From Flavobacterium sp. SH_e (GTDB taxonomy: Bacteria > Bacteroidota > Bacteroidia > Flavobacteriales > Flavobacteriaceae), in NCBI RefSeq assembly GCF_025717045.1, contig NZ_JAOVZN010000008.1, positions 471,519 to 535,518 on the forward strand: 64,000 bases of DNA, in the 5' to 3' direction. Below, piece by piece: positions 9,132 to 17,611 of the stretch. Each line of letters begins with the position of its first letter. Within the stretch, counting starts at the first letter, position 1. The notes beneath the pieces are model-generated. The model was given only the letters and a program-made list of their open reading frames with translations, did not search any database and had not been told where the DNA came from. Both the position numbers and the translations under genes were made by a program.

Positions 9132-9380
9132 ATGTTTTCAAAAATTCTGATATATCCATTTGTATTGTTAGTCCGTTTTTATCAAACTGCCATTTCTCCG
9201 TTTACTCCTGCAGCCTGCAGATTCGAGCCGACTTGTTCTACTTACATGATTCAGGCATTGCAAATTCACGGATTATTTTATGGCGGATTTTTAGGAATTA
9301 AACGTATCTTAAGTTGTCATCCTTGGGGAAGAAGCGGTTACGATCCTGTGCCCGAAAAGAAATGTAATCACAAACATTAA
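9132..9380 (+). CDS. yidD: Membrane protein insertion efficiency factor YidD
   Basis: A small (82-residue) membrane-associated protein of the YidD family that assists YidC-dependent insertion of inner-membrane proteins. It shows an amphipathic, hydrophobic N-terminus (ILIYPFVLLVRFYQTAISPF), then the family signature CRFEPTCSTYMIQAL and ILSCHPWGRSGYDPVP with three conserved Cys. The ATG at 9132 fits the family N-terminus. It is not next to yidC or rnpA as in proteobacteria; here it precedes lgt, another envelope gene, by 63 bp. Confidence 0.95.
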   Translation: MFSKILIYPFVLLVRFYQTAISPFTPAACRFEPTCSTYMIQALQIHGLFYGGFLGIKRILSCHPWGRSGYDPVPEKKCNHKH

Positions 9381-9443
9381 CCTTTTAGAAAGTGGCACTT
9401 TACATTAAATATTTATTTTTACAGCATATAAAAACATTTATAC

Positions 9444-10376
9444 ATGACACACGCCTTAAATTTAGTTTGGAATCCTTCTGAAGGAATCAACTTAGGATTT
9501 TTTATGATTCGCTATTACAGCTTAATGTTTGTAATTGCTTTTGGTTTAGGATGGTTCTTAATGAAAAAGATTTTCGAAAGAGAAAACGAGTCAATTGAAA
9601 AACTGGATTCTTTATTTGTTTGGACAGTTCTTGCAACTTTAATAGGCGCTCGATTAGGTCATGTCTTCTTTTACGATTGGGAATATTTTAGAAATCATTT
9701 ACTTGAAATTTTCCTTCCATTTAAATTTGAACCTGAATTTCAATTTACAGGTTTCCAAGGTTTAGCAAGTCACGGAGCAGCTATCGCAATTATTGTTGCA
9801 ATGTACTACTACAGTAAAAAAATACTAAAACGTTCTTTACTATGGATTTTAGACCGTGTTGTAATTCCTGTTGCAAGCGGAGCAATTTTCGTTCGTCTTG
9901 GAAATTTCTTCAATTCTGAAATCATTGGCCATGAAACTTCTTCTGCTTTTGGAATTCGTTTTCTTCATGACACATTCAGCAAAGCCGACGCAGTACAAAA
10001 AACAGGTATTGCAGATCCAAAAGAAGCTTATAATGCAATAGCAACAGATCCAAAATTTGCAACATTATTAGCAGAAGTTCCTTCTAGACATCCTACACAA
10101 TTATACGAAGCATTCTGTTATGTATTTGTATTCGCTATTTTGTTCTTTTTATACTGGAAAACAAATGCAAGACTTAAATCCGGTCTATTATTCGGGTTAT
10201 TTTTAGTGCTTTTATTCGTTGTTCGTTTTGTTGTAGAATTTGTAAAAGAAAGCCAAGGTGGTTTTGAGAGCGAATTAGGTTTGTTTTCAACAGGACAATG
10301 GTTAAGTATACCATTTATCATTATTGGACTTTTCTTTATCATAAGAGCTCAAAGAAACCCTTTAGCAGAAGCATAA
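9444..10376 (+). CDS. lgt: Prolipoprotein diacylglyceryl transferase
   Basis: Inner-membrane enzyme that transfers diacylglycerol from phosphatidylglycerol to the lipobox cysteine of prolipoproteins. The 310 residues contain about seven hydrophobic segments. Recognisable motifs are IRYYSLMF, ARLGHVFFYDWEYF, GLASHGAAIA (the Bacteroidota form of the HGG motif) and FVRLGNFFNSEIIG with the catalytic-region Arg, then SRHPTQLYEA. An insertion around residues 180-205 is typical of the phylum. A strong terminator follows the gene. Confidence 0.96.
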   Translation: MTHALNLVWNPSEGINLGFFMIRYYSLMFVIAFGLGWFLMKKIFERENESIEKLDSLFVWTVLATLIGARLGHVFFYDWEYFRNHLLEIFLPFKFEPEFQFTGFQGLASHGAAIAIIVAMYYYSKKILKRSLLWILDRVVIPVASGAIFVRLGNFFNSEIIGHETSSAFGIRFLHDTFSKADAVQKTGIADPKEAYNAIATDPKFATLLAEVPSRHPTQLYEAFCYVFVFAILFFLYWKTNARLKSGLLFGLFLVLLFVVRFVVEFVKESQGGFESELGLFSTGQWLSIPFIIIGLFFIIRAQRNPLAEA

Positions 10377-10396
10377 AATTATTTCAATCAAAATAA

Positions 10397-10429
10397 AAAA
10401 TGCCCAATATCTAACGTATTGGGCATTTT
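10397..10429. terminator. Bidirectional terminator between lgt and the PagL-like gene
   Basis: AAAATGCCCAATA (10397-10409) and TATTGGGCATTTT (10417-10429) form a perfect 13-bp stem with A/T tracts on both sides, serving the two convergent genes. Confidence 0.9.
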
Positions 10430-10434
10430 CTTTT

Positions 10435-11046
10435 TTACAACTGATACGAAATACCAAATTCGATATTCTTTGTATTATAACCCGCATTACTGCTTCCTAA
10501 GCCTGCATTAGAAACATGTCGCACACTTGGACGAATATCAAAACGAAAATTATCATAGCCTGCAGCAAAACCAAGTGCTAAAACATCTGCAAAAGCAAAA
10601 CCTTTAGACATTCGTTCGGTCTCTGTATCTGTAATCATTGGTCCAATACTTCCTAAAACATAAAACGAATACACTTTACCGATAGGTTTACGAACTAGAA
10701 AACCACAATTAAGCACATATTCGCGAATGTCTTTCAAACGTGTATATTCATCTCTTTTTTGCTGATAATTGGGCGTTTCAGGCTTAACAAAATAAAAATT
10801 CAGCAATTGATGTTCAGCGAAATTAACCTCAGGCTGAATTAAAATCTCATACTGGAAGTGCTTTGTTTCTTTTACCTTACAATATAATTGAACTTTATAA
10901 AAGTGACTGGTAAACGTATAGTTTCTATTGTTAAATTCACTTCCAAAACCATAATTAAACCCCAAAGAAAAATGTGAATTATGCTCTTGTGCAGTCATTT
11001 TTACAGCTACAAGAGACAGTAAGACCAAAAGTAATTTTCTTGCCAT
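10435..11046 (-). CDS. Acyloxyacyl hydrolase / PagL-like lipid A deacylase family outer-membrane protein
   Basis: A 203-residue protein with a signal peptide (cleavage near KMTAQ) and alternating beta-strand composition, as in small 8-stranded barrels. The C-terminal block FDIRPSVRHVSNAGLGSSNA and the ending FGISYQL match the acyloxyacyl hydrolase/PagL family. His177 and Ser179 correspond to the catalytic His-x-Ser. PagL has a catalytic Glu in the following N-x-G-x-E turn, where this protein reads NAGYN, so activity on lipid A is uncertain. If active it would remove a 3-linked acyl chain from lipid A. The ATG is at 11046; terminators bound it on both sides, so it is a single-gene unit. Confidence 0.75.
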   Translation of the reverse strand: MARKLLLVLLSLVAVKMTAQEHNSHFSLGFNYGFGSEFNNRNYTFTSHFYKVQLYCKVKETKHFQYEILIQPEVNFAEHQLLNFYFVKPETPNYQQKRDEYTRLKDIREYVLNCGFLVRKPIGKVYSFYVLGSIGPMITDTETERMSKGFAFADVLALGFAAGYDNFRFDIRPSVRHVSNAGLGSSNAGYNTKNIEFGISYQL

Positions 11047-11080
11047 AAATCGTCTTAAAATACCACTTAAATATAGTGTA

Positions 11081-11111
11081 AAAAAAAGATCCAGCTTACG
11101 CTGGATCTTTT
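11081..11111 (-). terminator. Terminator of secDF
   Basis: GATCCAGC (11088-11095) and GCTGGATC (11100-11107) pair around a TTAC loop with flanking A and T runs. It lies 22 bp after the secDF stop, reading leftward. Confidence 0.9.
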
Positions 11112-11129
11112 ATATAATTAAAACAGTAA

Positions 11130-14120
11130 TTATGCTTTATTGTGTTTGTCTTCGATTGTGTGTTTTTCGTCACTAGAAATCGTATCAACCAATACTGGAG
11201 TTGCGATGAATAATGAAGAATAAGTACCCACAATAATACCGATTAACATTGCGAAGATAAATCCTCTGATAGACTCTCCACCGAAAATAAACATCGTTAA
11301 TAATACAATGATCATCATTAATGAAGTATTCAATGTTCTTGATAATGTTGTATTAATAGAAGCGTTTACGATATCTTCGAAACTTCCTTTACGGTTTCCT
11401 ATGATAAACTCTCTTACCCTGTCAAATACAATTACCGTATCGTTCATAGAGTAACCAATTACGGTTAAGATCGCTGCGATAAAGTGCTGATCCATTTCCA
11501 TGTGGAATGGCATGAATTTGTAGCATAATGAATAAATTCCTAATACAAAGATAACGTCGTGCGCAACAGCTGCAATCGCACCTAATGAATATTGCCATTT
11601 ACGGAAAGATACCATTAAGTATAAGAAAATAACTGCCATTGCTCCAAGAACCGCCCAGTAAGAGTTAGTTTTAATATCTTCAGAGATAGAAGCTCCAACT
11701 TTAGAAGCTTGTAAAACACCTACTCTTTTACCATCAAATGAGTTAGTAAATTTATCGTAAGAAGTATTTGGGAAATATTTCTGCAATCCTGCATATAATT
11801 TTTGGTTTACTTCCTCATCGATAGCTACACCATCTTCTTTAATTTTATATTTAGTTGTGATTTTCAATTGATCATCATCACCTAAAATTTTAGCCTCAAC
11901 TGGCGTACCAAAAGCAGCAGATAATTCATCTGAAACTGCAGTTGCATCAACTGGTTTTTCGAATTTAACTTGGAAAGTTCTTCCTCCAACAAAATCAACA
12001 CCTTCATCCAATCCGTTAACAAAGAAGATAGACACTAAACTTACTACTGTTACAATAGAAGAGAAGATATAAGTGAATTTTTTGATTTTGATGAAATCAA
12101 AGTGGAAGTTTGTAAACCAGTTTTTAGTAATATTAGTAGAGAAAGTTAAATCTGCTTTTCCTGCAATATTTCTGTCAATGAAAATTCTAGCAATAAAGAT
12201 AGAAGTAAACAATGAAGTTACGATACCAATTAATAATGTCAATGCGAAACCTTTGATAGGACCTGTTCCGAAAATAAACAAAATAGCTCCAGTTAAAACG
12301 TGAGTAACGTTAGCATCAATAATAGAACGCATTGCACCATGCCATCCGTAAGAAGCTGTAACTGCTTCAGAAAGAGATTTTCCTTCACGCAATTCCTCTT
12401 TTGCTCTTTCGTAGATAATAATGTTCGCATCTACCGCAGTACCTAATGTAAGTACGATACCTGCAATACCTGGCAATGTCAATACAAAACCAAAACTTGC
12501 CATAATTCCAAATAGGAATAGTAAGTTCAATAATAAAGCAAGGTTTGCATACCAACCAGCTTTACCATAATAGAATACCATCCAAACACAAACTAATAAG
12601 AATCCTAATACAGAAGAAATGGTACCTGCATCAATAGCCGCTTGTCCTAAAGATGGACCTACAACAGTTGATTGGATAATATCTGCAGAAGCTGGTAATT
12701 TACCTGCATTTAATACGTTAGCTAAATCTTTAGTTTCAGCTACATCAAATGAACCTGTAATCTCAGATCTTCCTCCAGCAATAGGACCGCTTGTTACACC
12801 TGGAGCAGAATATACGATATCATCTAACACAATAGCAATGTAGCTTTTTTGAGCGAATGCTCTACCTGTTAACTCTTCCCAAACTTTAGCTCCTTGGCTG
12901 TTCATTTGCATAGAAACAGCTGGTTTACCCATTTGGTCAAAAGTATCTTTTGCATCAGTTACAACACCACCGCTCATTGCCGGGTTATTGTCTCTGTTTC
13001 CTTTTAAAGCGTATAATTCAACAGCTTCGATATCAGCTGCGCTTTTTACGTCTTTAGCTTTAGGATCTTTTATAGTTGTTGGCTTACTCCATACAAATTT
13101 TGCATAGTGTTGGTCAGCAGCCAATAATACTCTAATTTCTGGTCTTTTGAAATAATCATTAATAGCAGCAGTATCTTTAGGAGCAAAGTATCCTAAAACT
13201 GGTCCACCACCTTGAACGATCATTTTATCAAATAAAGGATTGTTTCCTTTTTTAACATCTGAAGAATCTTTAGCATCCGTTAATAATGCATTTAATGAAT
13301 CTTTAGCAACAGTTTTAGTCTCTGTCTTTTTAACTTCAGTTTTCTTTAAAGCTTCGTTTGCTGATACTAAGAAATTACCAATTTCTTCAATTTTGAAAGT
13401 TTCCCAAAACTCTAATTGAGCTTTTCCTCCTAATAATTTTTTAATTCTATCAACATCCTTAGCACCTGGAAGCTCAACTAAGATTCTTCCTGTTTCTCCT
13501 AATTTTTGGATGTTTGGTTGTGTTACACCAAATTTGTCGATACGCTCTCTTAATACTTTAAAAGCACTTTCTACAGACTCATCAACTTTTCTTTTGATAA
13601 CTTTTTGAACTTGCGCGTCAGACATTTGAAAGTCTACTCCACCTTCTCCTTGAAGACTTCTGTTAGCAAAAATATCTGGAGACGCTAATTTTACAGTTCC
13701 TTTTGAATTTGCTTCAAAAGCTTCAAAAAACTTATTTAAATATGTTTTGTTCCCTTCTAAGTTTGCAGATGCATCAGCTAATGATTTATTAAAAACTGGA
13801 TTTTTAGAATTATTAGCCAAACCTTTTAATACATCTTTAATAGAAATTTGAAGAATAACATTGATTCCTCCTTCTAAGTCAAGACCTTTATTAAGCTGTT
13901 TGTTTTTCACTTCGTTATAAGTGAAATCAGTAAAACCAAGATTTAATACTTTTTCTTTACCAATAGAATCTAAATATTTCAGCTCTTTATCAGGATTGTC
14001 TCCTGCAAAAGCTTTAGCTTCACTTTTGACACCATTTGCCACAAAAGTGAAGGATAGTTGGTAAATACTTACCAATGCAAATAGAATTGCGAAAAATTTA
14101 ATAAGTCCTTTATTCTGCAT
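11130..14120 (-). CDS. secDF: Fused protein translocase subunits SecD-SecF
   Basis: An inner-membrane RND-type component that uses proton motive force to pull proteins through SecYEG. Its 996 residues are a SecD-SecF fusion, as usual in Bacteroidota. After one N-terminal membrane helix come KGLDLEGGINV (SecD D1), a long periplasmic region with PGAKDVDRIKKLLGGKAQLE and an inserted Lys/Thr-rich linker (about 265-300), then ADIIQSTVVGPSLG and the transmembrane motif GTAVDANIIIYERAKEEL (D5). The SecF half starts near residue 690, with DEGVDFVGGRTF and IGYSMNDTVIVFDRVRE. The ATG at 14120 is clear, with a candidate promoter about 125 nt upstream. Confidence 0.97.
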   Translation of the reverse strand: MQNKGLIKFFAILFALVSIYQLSFTFVANGVKSEAKAFAGDNPDKELKYLDSIGKEKVLNLGFTDFTYNEVKNKQLNKGLDLEGGINVILQISIKDVLKGLANNSKNPVFNKSLADASANLEGNKTYLNKFFEAFEANSKGTVKLASPDIFANRSLQGEGGVDFQMSDAQVQKVIKRKVDESVESAFKVLRERIDKFGVTQPNIQKLGETGRILVELPGAKDVDRIKKLLGGKAQLEFWETFKIEEIGNFLVSANEALKKTEVKKTETKTVAKDSLNALLTDAKDSSDVKKGNNPLFDKMIVQGGGPVLGYFAPKDTAAINDYFKRPEIRVLLAADQHYAKFVWSKPTTIKDPKAKDVKSAADIEAVELYALKGNRDNNPAMSGGVVTDAKDTFDQMGKPAVSMQMNSQGAKVWEELTGRAFAQKSYIAIVLDDIVYSAPGVTSGPIAGGRSEITGSFDVAETKDLANVLNAGKLPASADIIQSTVVGPSLGQAAIDAGTISSVLGFLLVCVWMVFYYGKAGWYANLALLLNLLFLFGIMASFGFVLTLPGIAGIVLTLGTAVDANIIIYERAKEELREGKSLSEAVTASYGWHGAMRSIIDANVTHVLTGAILFIFGTGPIKGFALTLLIGIVTSLFTSIFIARIFIDRNIAGKADLTFSTNITKNWFTNFHFDFIKIKKFTYIFSSIVTVVSLVSIFFVNGLDEGVDFVGGRTFQVKFEKPVDATAVSDELSAAFGTPVEAKILGDDDQLKITTKYKIKEDGVAIDEEVNQKLYAGLQKYFPNTSYDKFTNSFDGKRVGVLQASKVGASISEDIKTNSYWAVLGAMAVIFLYLMVSFRKWQYSLGAIAAVAHDVIFVLGIYSLCYKFMPFHMEMDQHFIAAILTVIGYSMNDTVIVFDRVREFIIGNRKGSFEDIVNASINTTLSRTLNTSLMMIIVLLTMFIFGGESIRGFIFAMLIGIIVGTYSSLFIATPVLVDTISSDEKHTIEDKHNKA

Positions 14121-14245
14121 TATTACTAAAAATTAATTATGTTTTATTTTTGTTTTTGTTTTAAAGTCCCATAAAATAAGCCCTGACATGATTTTTTAAA
14201 ACAAAAAAACGAGATCACGAATTACCAATTTTTTTTTAAACCGAG

Positions 14246-14276
14246 CAAATATATAATTAACGAAAATATTAACCAA
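14246..14276 (-). promoter_or_regulatory. Candidate promoter of secDF
   Basis: On the minus strand TTG (14276-14274), 20 nt, then TATATTTG (14253-14246), an exact TAnnTTTG. It predicts a leader of roughly 120 nt, long for this genome and rich in A/T runs. Confidence 0.55.
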
Positions 14277-14295
14277 TTTATTTATTAATTAATCT

Positions 14296-14323
14296 CAAAA
14301 AAAAAGCTGCAAAAGTGCAGCTT
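14296..14323 (-). terminator. Terminator of mdh
   Basis: AAGCTGCA (14304-14311) and TGCAGCTT (14316-14323) pair with an AAAG loop. The A-run at 14296-14303 becomes the U-tract on the minus strand, 22 bp after the mdh stop. Confidence 0.85.
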
Positions 14324-14345
14324 CTTTTCTTTTTTGCCGTTTTTA

Positions 14346-15281
14346 TTATACTAAAATCGTTTTTAAGGCATCATTCATACTACGAACTGCATCTGCACTT
14401 TTGGCAAATAACGCCTTTTCGTGATCATTTAAGTTTATATCCAGAATCTCTTCTACTCCGTTTTTACCAATTATACACGGCACTCCTATGCAGATATCAT
14501 TCTGTCCATATTCTCCTTCTACAAATACAGAACATGCAATCATTTTTTTCTGATCGTTCAAAATACTGTCAACTAAATATGCCACAGAAGCTCCTGGCGC
14601 ATACCAAGCCGAAGTTCCAAGAAGTCCTGTAAGAGTTGCTCCTCCTACCATAGTATCAGCGGCAACTTTTTGCAATACTTCTTCTGAAAGAAACTCCGAT
14701 ACCGGAATCCCGTTATATGATGCTAAACGTGTTAATGGAATCATAGTAGTATCTCCATGACCTCCAATTACCATTGCCGAAATATCATTTGCTGGTTTAT
14801 CTAAAGCAAGAGAAAGATAAGTTCTAAAACGAGAACTATCTAAAGCTCCTCCCATTCCTATAATTCTGTTTTTTGGAAGACCCGTAGCTTTTAAAGCTAA
14901 ATACGTCATCGTATCCATCGGATTGGAAACTACGACAATAATCGTATTAGGTGAATATTTTAGTACGTTCTCAGCAACTGTCTTAACAATTCCTGCATTG
15001 ATACCTATTAATTCTTCTCTTGTCATTCCTGGTTTTCTTGGAATTCCTGATGTAATTACTACTACATCACTTCCTGCAGTTTTAGAATAATCATTGGTCA
15101 CACCCGACACTTTGGTATTAAAACCCGTGTTTGTGGCACACTGTGTTATATCCAACGCCTTCCCCTCTGCAAAACCTTCTTTAATATCCAACAATACTAC
15201 TTCGCTTGCAATTCCTCTATACGAAATAACATCTGCACATGTAGCTCCAACATTTCCTGCTCCTACAATGGTAACTTTCAT
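14346..15281 (-). CDS. mdh: Malate dehydrogenase (NAD-dependent, LDH-like type)
   Basis: Oxidises malate to oxaloacetate with NAD in the TCA cycle; cytoplasmic. The 311 residues belong to the LDH-like (type 3) malate dehydrogenases. The Rossmann motif GAGNVG is at 7-12, Asp32 is placed to select NAD, the substrate-binding arginines are in GIPRKPGMTREEL (Arg82, Arg88) and SSRFRTY (Arg151), and the catalytic His175 is in VIGGHGDTTM. The ATG is at 15281. It lies 110 bp downstream of gyrB, with the gyrB terminator between them; I see no good promoter in the remaining 46 bp, so partial read-through is possible. Confidence 0.96.
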   Translation of the reverse strand: MKVTIVGAGNVGATCADVISYRGIASEVVLLDIKEGFAEGKALDITQCATNTGFNTKVSGVTNDYSKTAGSDVVVITSGIPRKPGMTREELIGINAGIVKTVAENVLKYSPNTIIVVVSNPMDTMTYLALKATGLPKNRIIGMGGALDSSRFRTYLSLALDKPANDISAMVIGGHGDTTMIPLTRLASYNGIPVSEFLSEEVLQKVAADTMVGGATLTGLLGTSAWYAPGASVAYLVDSILNDQKKMIACSVFVEGEYGQNDICIGVPCIIGKNGVEEILDINLNDHEKALFAKSADAVRSMNDALKTILV

Positions 15282-15320
15282 ATTTTATACTTTATCGGTT
15301 ATTAATATTGCCTATTCTTT

Positions 15321-15372
15321 AAAAAGACAATTCGTTTAATTGTCTAGTAAATTTAAACAATTAAACGAATTG
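15321..15372 (-). terminator. Terminator of gyrB (16-bp perfect stem)
   Basis: ACAATTAAACGAATTG (15357-15372) and CAATTCGTTTAATTGT (15328-15343) are perfect inverted copies with a 13-nt loop. The A-run at 15321-15325 supplies the U-tract on the minus strand. Confidence 0.85.
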
Positions 15373-15391
15373 AAATTATTAATTTTTCATT

Positions 15392-17332
15392 TTATGCATC
15401 AATATTTGCATAAACTGCATTTTTCTCGATAAACTCTCTACGAGGCGGTACTTCATCGCCCATTAACATAGAGAAAACTTGATCTGCTTCTGCCAAACTA
15501 TCAATGTTTACTTGACGTAAAGTTCTGAAATTCGGATCCATTGTAGTTTCCCATAATTGCTCCGCGTTCATCTCTCCAAGACCTTTATAACGTTGAATAT
15601 TGGCACTTCCTCCCATTCTTTCGTTGGCTTGATCACGCTGAACATCATTCCAAGCATATTCCTTTTTGTTTCCTTTTTTAACTAAGTATAAAGGTGGCGC
15701 CGCAATGTATACGTGACCTTCTTCAATAAGCTCTTTCATGAAACGGAAGAAGAAGGTTAATATTAAGGTAGAAATATGACTACCATCGACATCGGCATCA
15801 CACATGATGATTACCTTATGATATCTTAACTTTTCAAGATTTAATGCTTTACTATCTTCTGCAGTTCCAACTGTTACTCCAAGAGCTGTAAAAATATTTC
15901 TAATCTCTTCGTTTTCGAATACTTTATGGTGCATCGCTTTTTCAACGTTCAAGATTTTACCACGCAATGGCAGAATCGCTTGAAAGTTACGATCACGACC
16001 TTGTTTCGCTGTTCCACCAGCCGAATCTCCCTCGACAAGGTAAACCTCACATCTTGCTGGATCTTGCTCAGAACAATCAGATAATTTTCCTGGCAATCCA
16101 CCACCGCCCATAACGGTTTTACGCTGCACCATTTCACGTGCTTTTTTCGCTGCGTGACGTGCCTGAGCTGCTAAGATTACTTTTTGGATAATTACTTTAG
16201 CATCATTTGGATTTTCTTCCAAATAATTTTCAAGCATTTCTCCAACTGCCTGAGAAACTGGAGAAACAACTTCTCTGTTTCCAAGTTTCGTTTTTGTCTG
16301 TCCTTCGAACTGAGGTTCAGATACTTTTACCGAAATAATAGCTGTTAATCCTTCACGGAAGTCATCTCCAGAAATTTCAAATTTTAATTTATCCAATAAA
16401 CCAGAAGCGTCCGCATATTTTTTAAGCGTTCTTGTCAAACCACTTCTAAAACCTTGCAAGTGCGTTCCTCCTTCGTGAGTATTGATATTGTTTACATAAG
16501 AAAAAATATTCTCTGTATAACTCGTGTTGTAGATTAAAGCAACCTCAACAGGAATTTCACCTTTATCATTATCCATACTGATAACATGAGAAACAATTGG
16601 CTCACGATTACCATCTAAATAACGGATATATTCTTTAAGTCCTTCATCAGAATGGAAAACTTCACTTTTAAATTCTCCTTTTTCATCAACTTCTCTCTTG
16701 TCTGTAAACGTAATTGTAATTCCTTTGTTCAAGAAAGAAAGTTCACGCATACGTGCTGAAAGCGTATCGTATGAAAACTCAGTAGTTTGAGTAAAGATTG
16801 TATCATCTGGATAAAAAGTCTGGCGTGTACCTCTTTTATCTGTCTCTCCAATTTGTTTTACAGGATATAAGGATTTACCTCTTTCGTATTCCTGCTCATA
16901 AATTTTACCTTCTCTAAATACAGTAGATTTCATGTGAACAGAAAGGGCATTTACTACAGAAACCCCAACACCGTGAAGTCCTCCAGAAACTTTATATGAA
17001 TCTTTATCGAATTTACCTCCGGCACCAATTTTAGTCATTACAACCTCAAGAGCAGAAACTCCTTCTTTTTTATGTAAATCTACTGGAATACCACGTCCGT
17101 TATCTTCAACTGTAACAGAACCATCTTCGTTTATTGAGACACCAATTGTGTCACAATGTCCTCCCATGGCCTCATCAATAGAGTTATCAACAACCTCATA
17201 AACTAAATGATGCAGTCCTCGAACTCCCACATCTCCAATATACATTGATGGACGCATTCTTACGTGCTCCATTCCTTCTAATGCCTGAATACTATCTGCT
17301 GAATAATTGTTCTTCTTGATTTCTTCGCTCAT
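15392..17332 (-). CDS. gyrB: DNA gyrase subunit B
   Basis: ATPase subunit of gyrase, which introduces negative supercoils. The 646 residues lack the large proteobacterial insertion and fit Bacteroidota GyrB. Signatures are MRPSMYIGDVG, the GHKL ATPase motifs VVDNSIDEAMGG, EDNGRGIPVD and GGLHGVGVSVVNAL, the TOPRIM motif YLVEGDSAGG in the region that surrounds the quinolone pocket, MCDADVDGSHI, and the C-terminal QRYKGLGEMN and LMGDEVPPRREFI. ParE paralogues share these motifs; the length and overall sequence favour GyrB. The ATG is at 17332. Confidence 0.95.
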   Translation of the reverse strand: MSEEIKKNNYSADSIQALEGMEHVRMRPSMYIGDVGVRGLHHLVYEVVDNSIDEAMGGHCDTIGVSINEDGSVTVEDNGRGIPVDLHKKEGVSALEVVMTKIGAGGKFDKDSYKVSGGLHGVGVSVVNALSVHMKSTVFREGKIYEQEYERGKSLYPVKQIGETDKRGTRQTFYPDDTIFTQTTEFSYDTLSARMRELSFLNKGITITFTDKREVDEKGEFKSEVFHSDEGLKEYIRYLDGNREPIVSHVISMDNDKGEIPVEVALIYNTSYTENIFSYVNNINTHEGGTHLQGFRSGLTRTLKKYADASGLLDKLKFEISGDDFREGLTAIISVKVSEPQFEGQTKTKLGNREVVSPVSQAVGEMLENYLEENPNDAKVIIQKVILAAQARHAAKKAREMVQRKTVMGGGGLPGKLSDCSEQDPARCEVYLVEGDSAGGTAKQGRDRNFQAILPLRGKILNVEKAMHHKVFENEEIRNIFTALGVTVGTAEDSKALNLEKLRYHKVIIMCDADVDGSHISTLILTFFFRFMKELIEEGHVYIAAPPLYLVKKGNKKEYAWNDVQRDQANERMGGSANIQRYKGLGEMNAEQLWETTMDPNFRTLRQVNIDSLAEADQVFSMLMGDEVPPRREFIEKNAVYANIDA

Positions 17333-17368
17333 ATAATTTATTCTAAAATGTATTTACTGTCTAACACG

Positions 17369-17376
17369 CAAATATA
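17369..17376 (-). promoter_or_regulatory. -7 element upstream of gyrB
   Basis: TATATTTG on the minus strand (exact TAnnTTTG) lies 36 nt before the gyrB ATG. No TTG is found at the expected upstream distance, so confidence is moderate. Confidence 0.4.
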
Positions 17377-17521
17377 TAAAATCGCAAGCTATATACCCAT
17401 TAAAATACGACTTAAAGCACTTAAGTTATTAACACAATTGTCTGAAAAACCAAAAAATAAACCCTAAAATGAGTTTAAATTCCAATTTTCTTAAATTCCA
17501 AATTCTAAAAATGGAAATAAC

Positions 17522-17564
17522 ACAAAAAAACCGAAATGACATTTTAAAAATGTATTTCGGTTTT
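17522..17564 (-). terminator. Terminator of the M16 peptidase gene
   Basis: AAAACCGAAAT and ATTTCGGTTTT arms (about 17527-17564) enclose a second short ACATTTT/AAAATGT stem. The A-run at 17524-17530 serves as the minus-strand U-tract. Confidence 0.8.
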
Positions 17565-17611
17565 ATTTTATGATTCGAAAAACTAAATTTAAAGTTTTAG
17601 GCTAAATCTCC

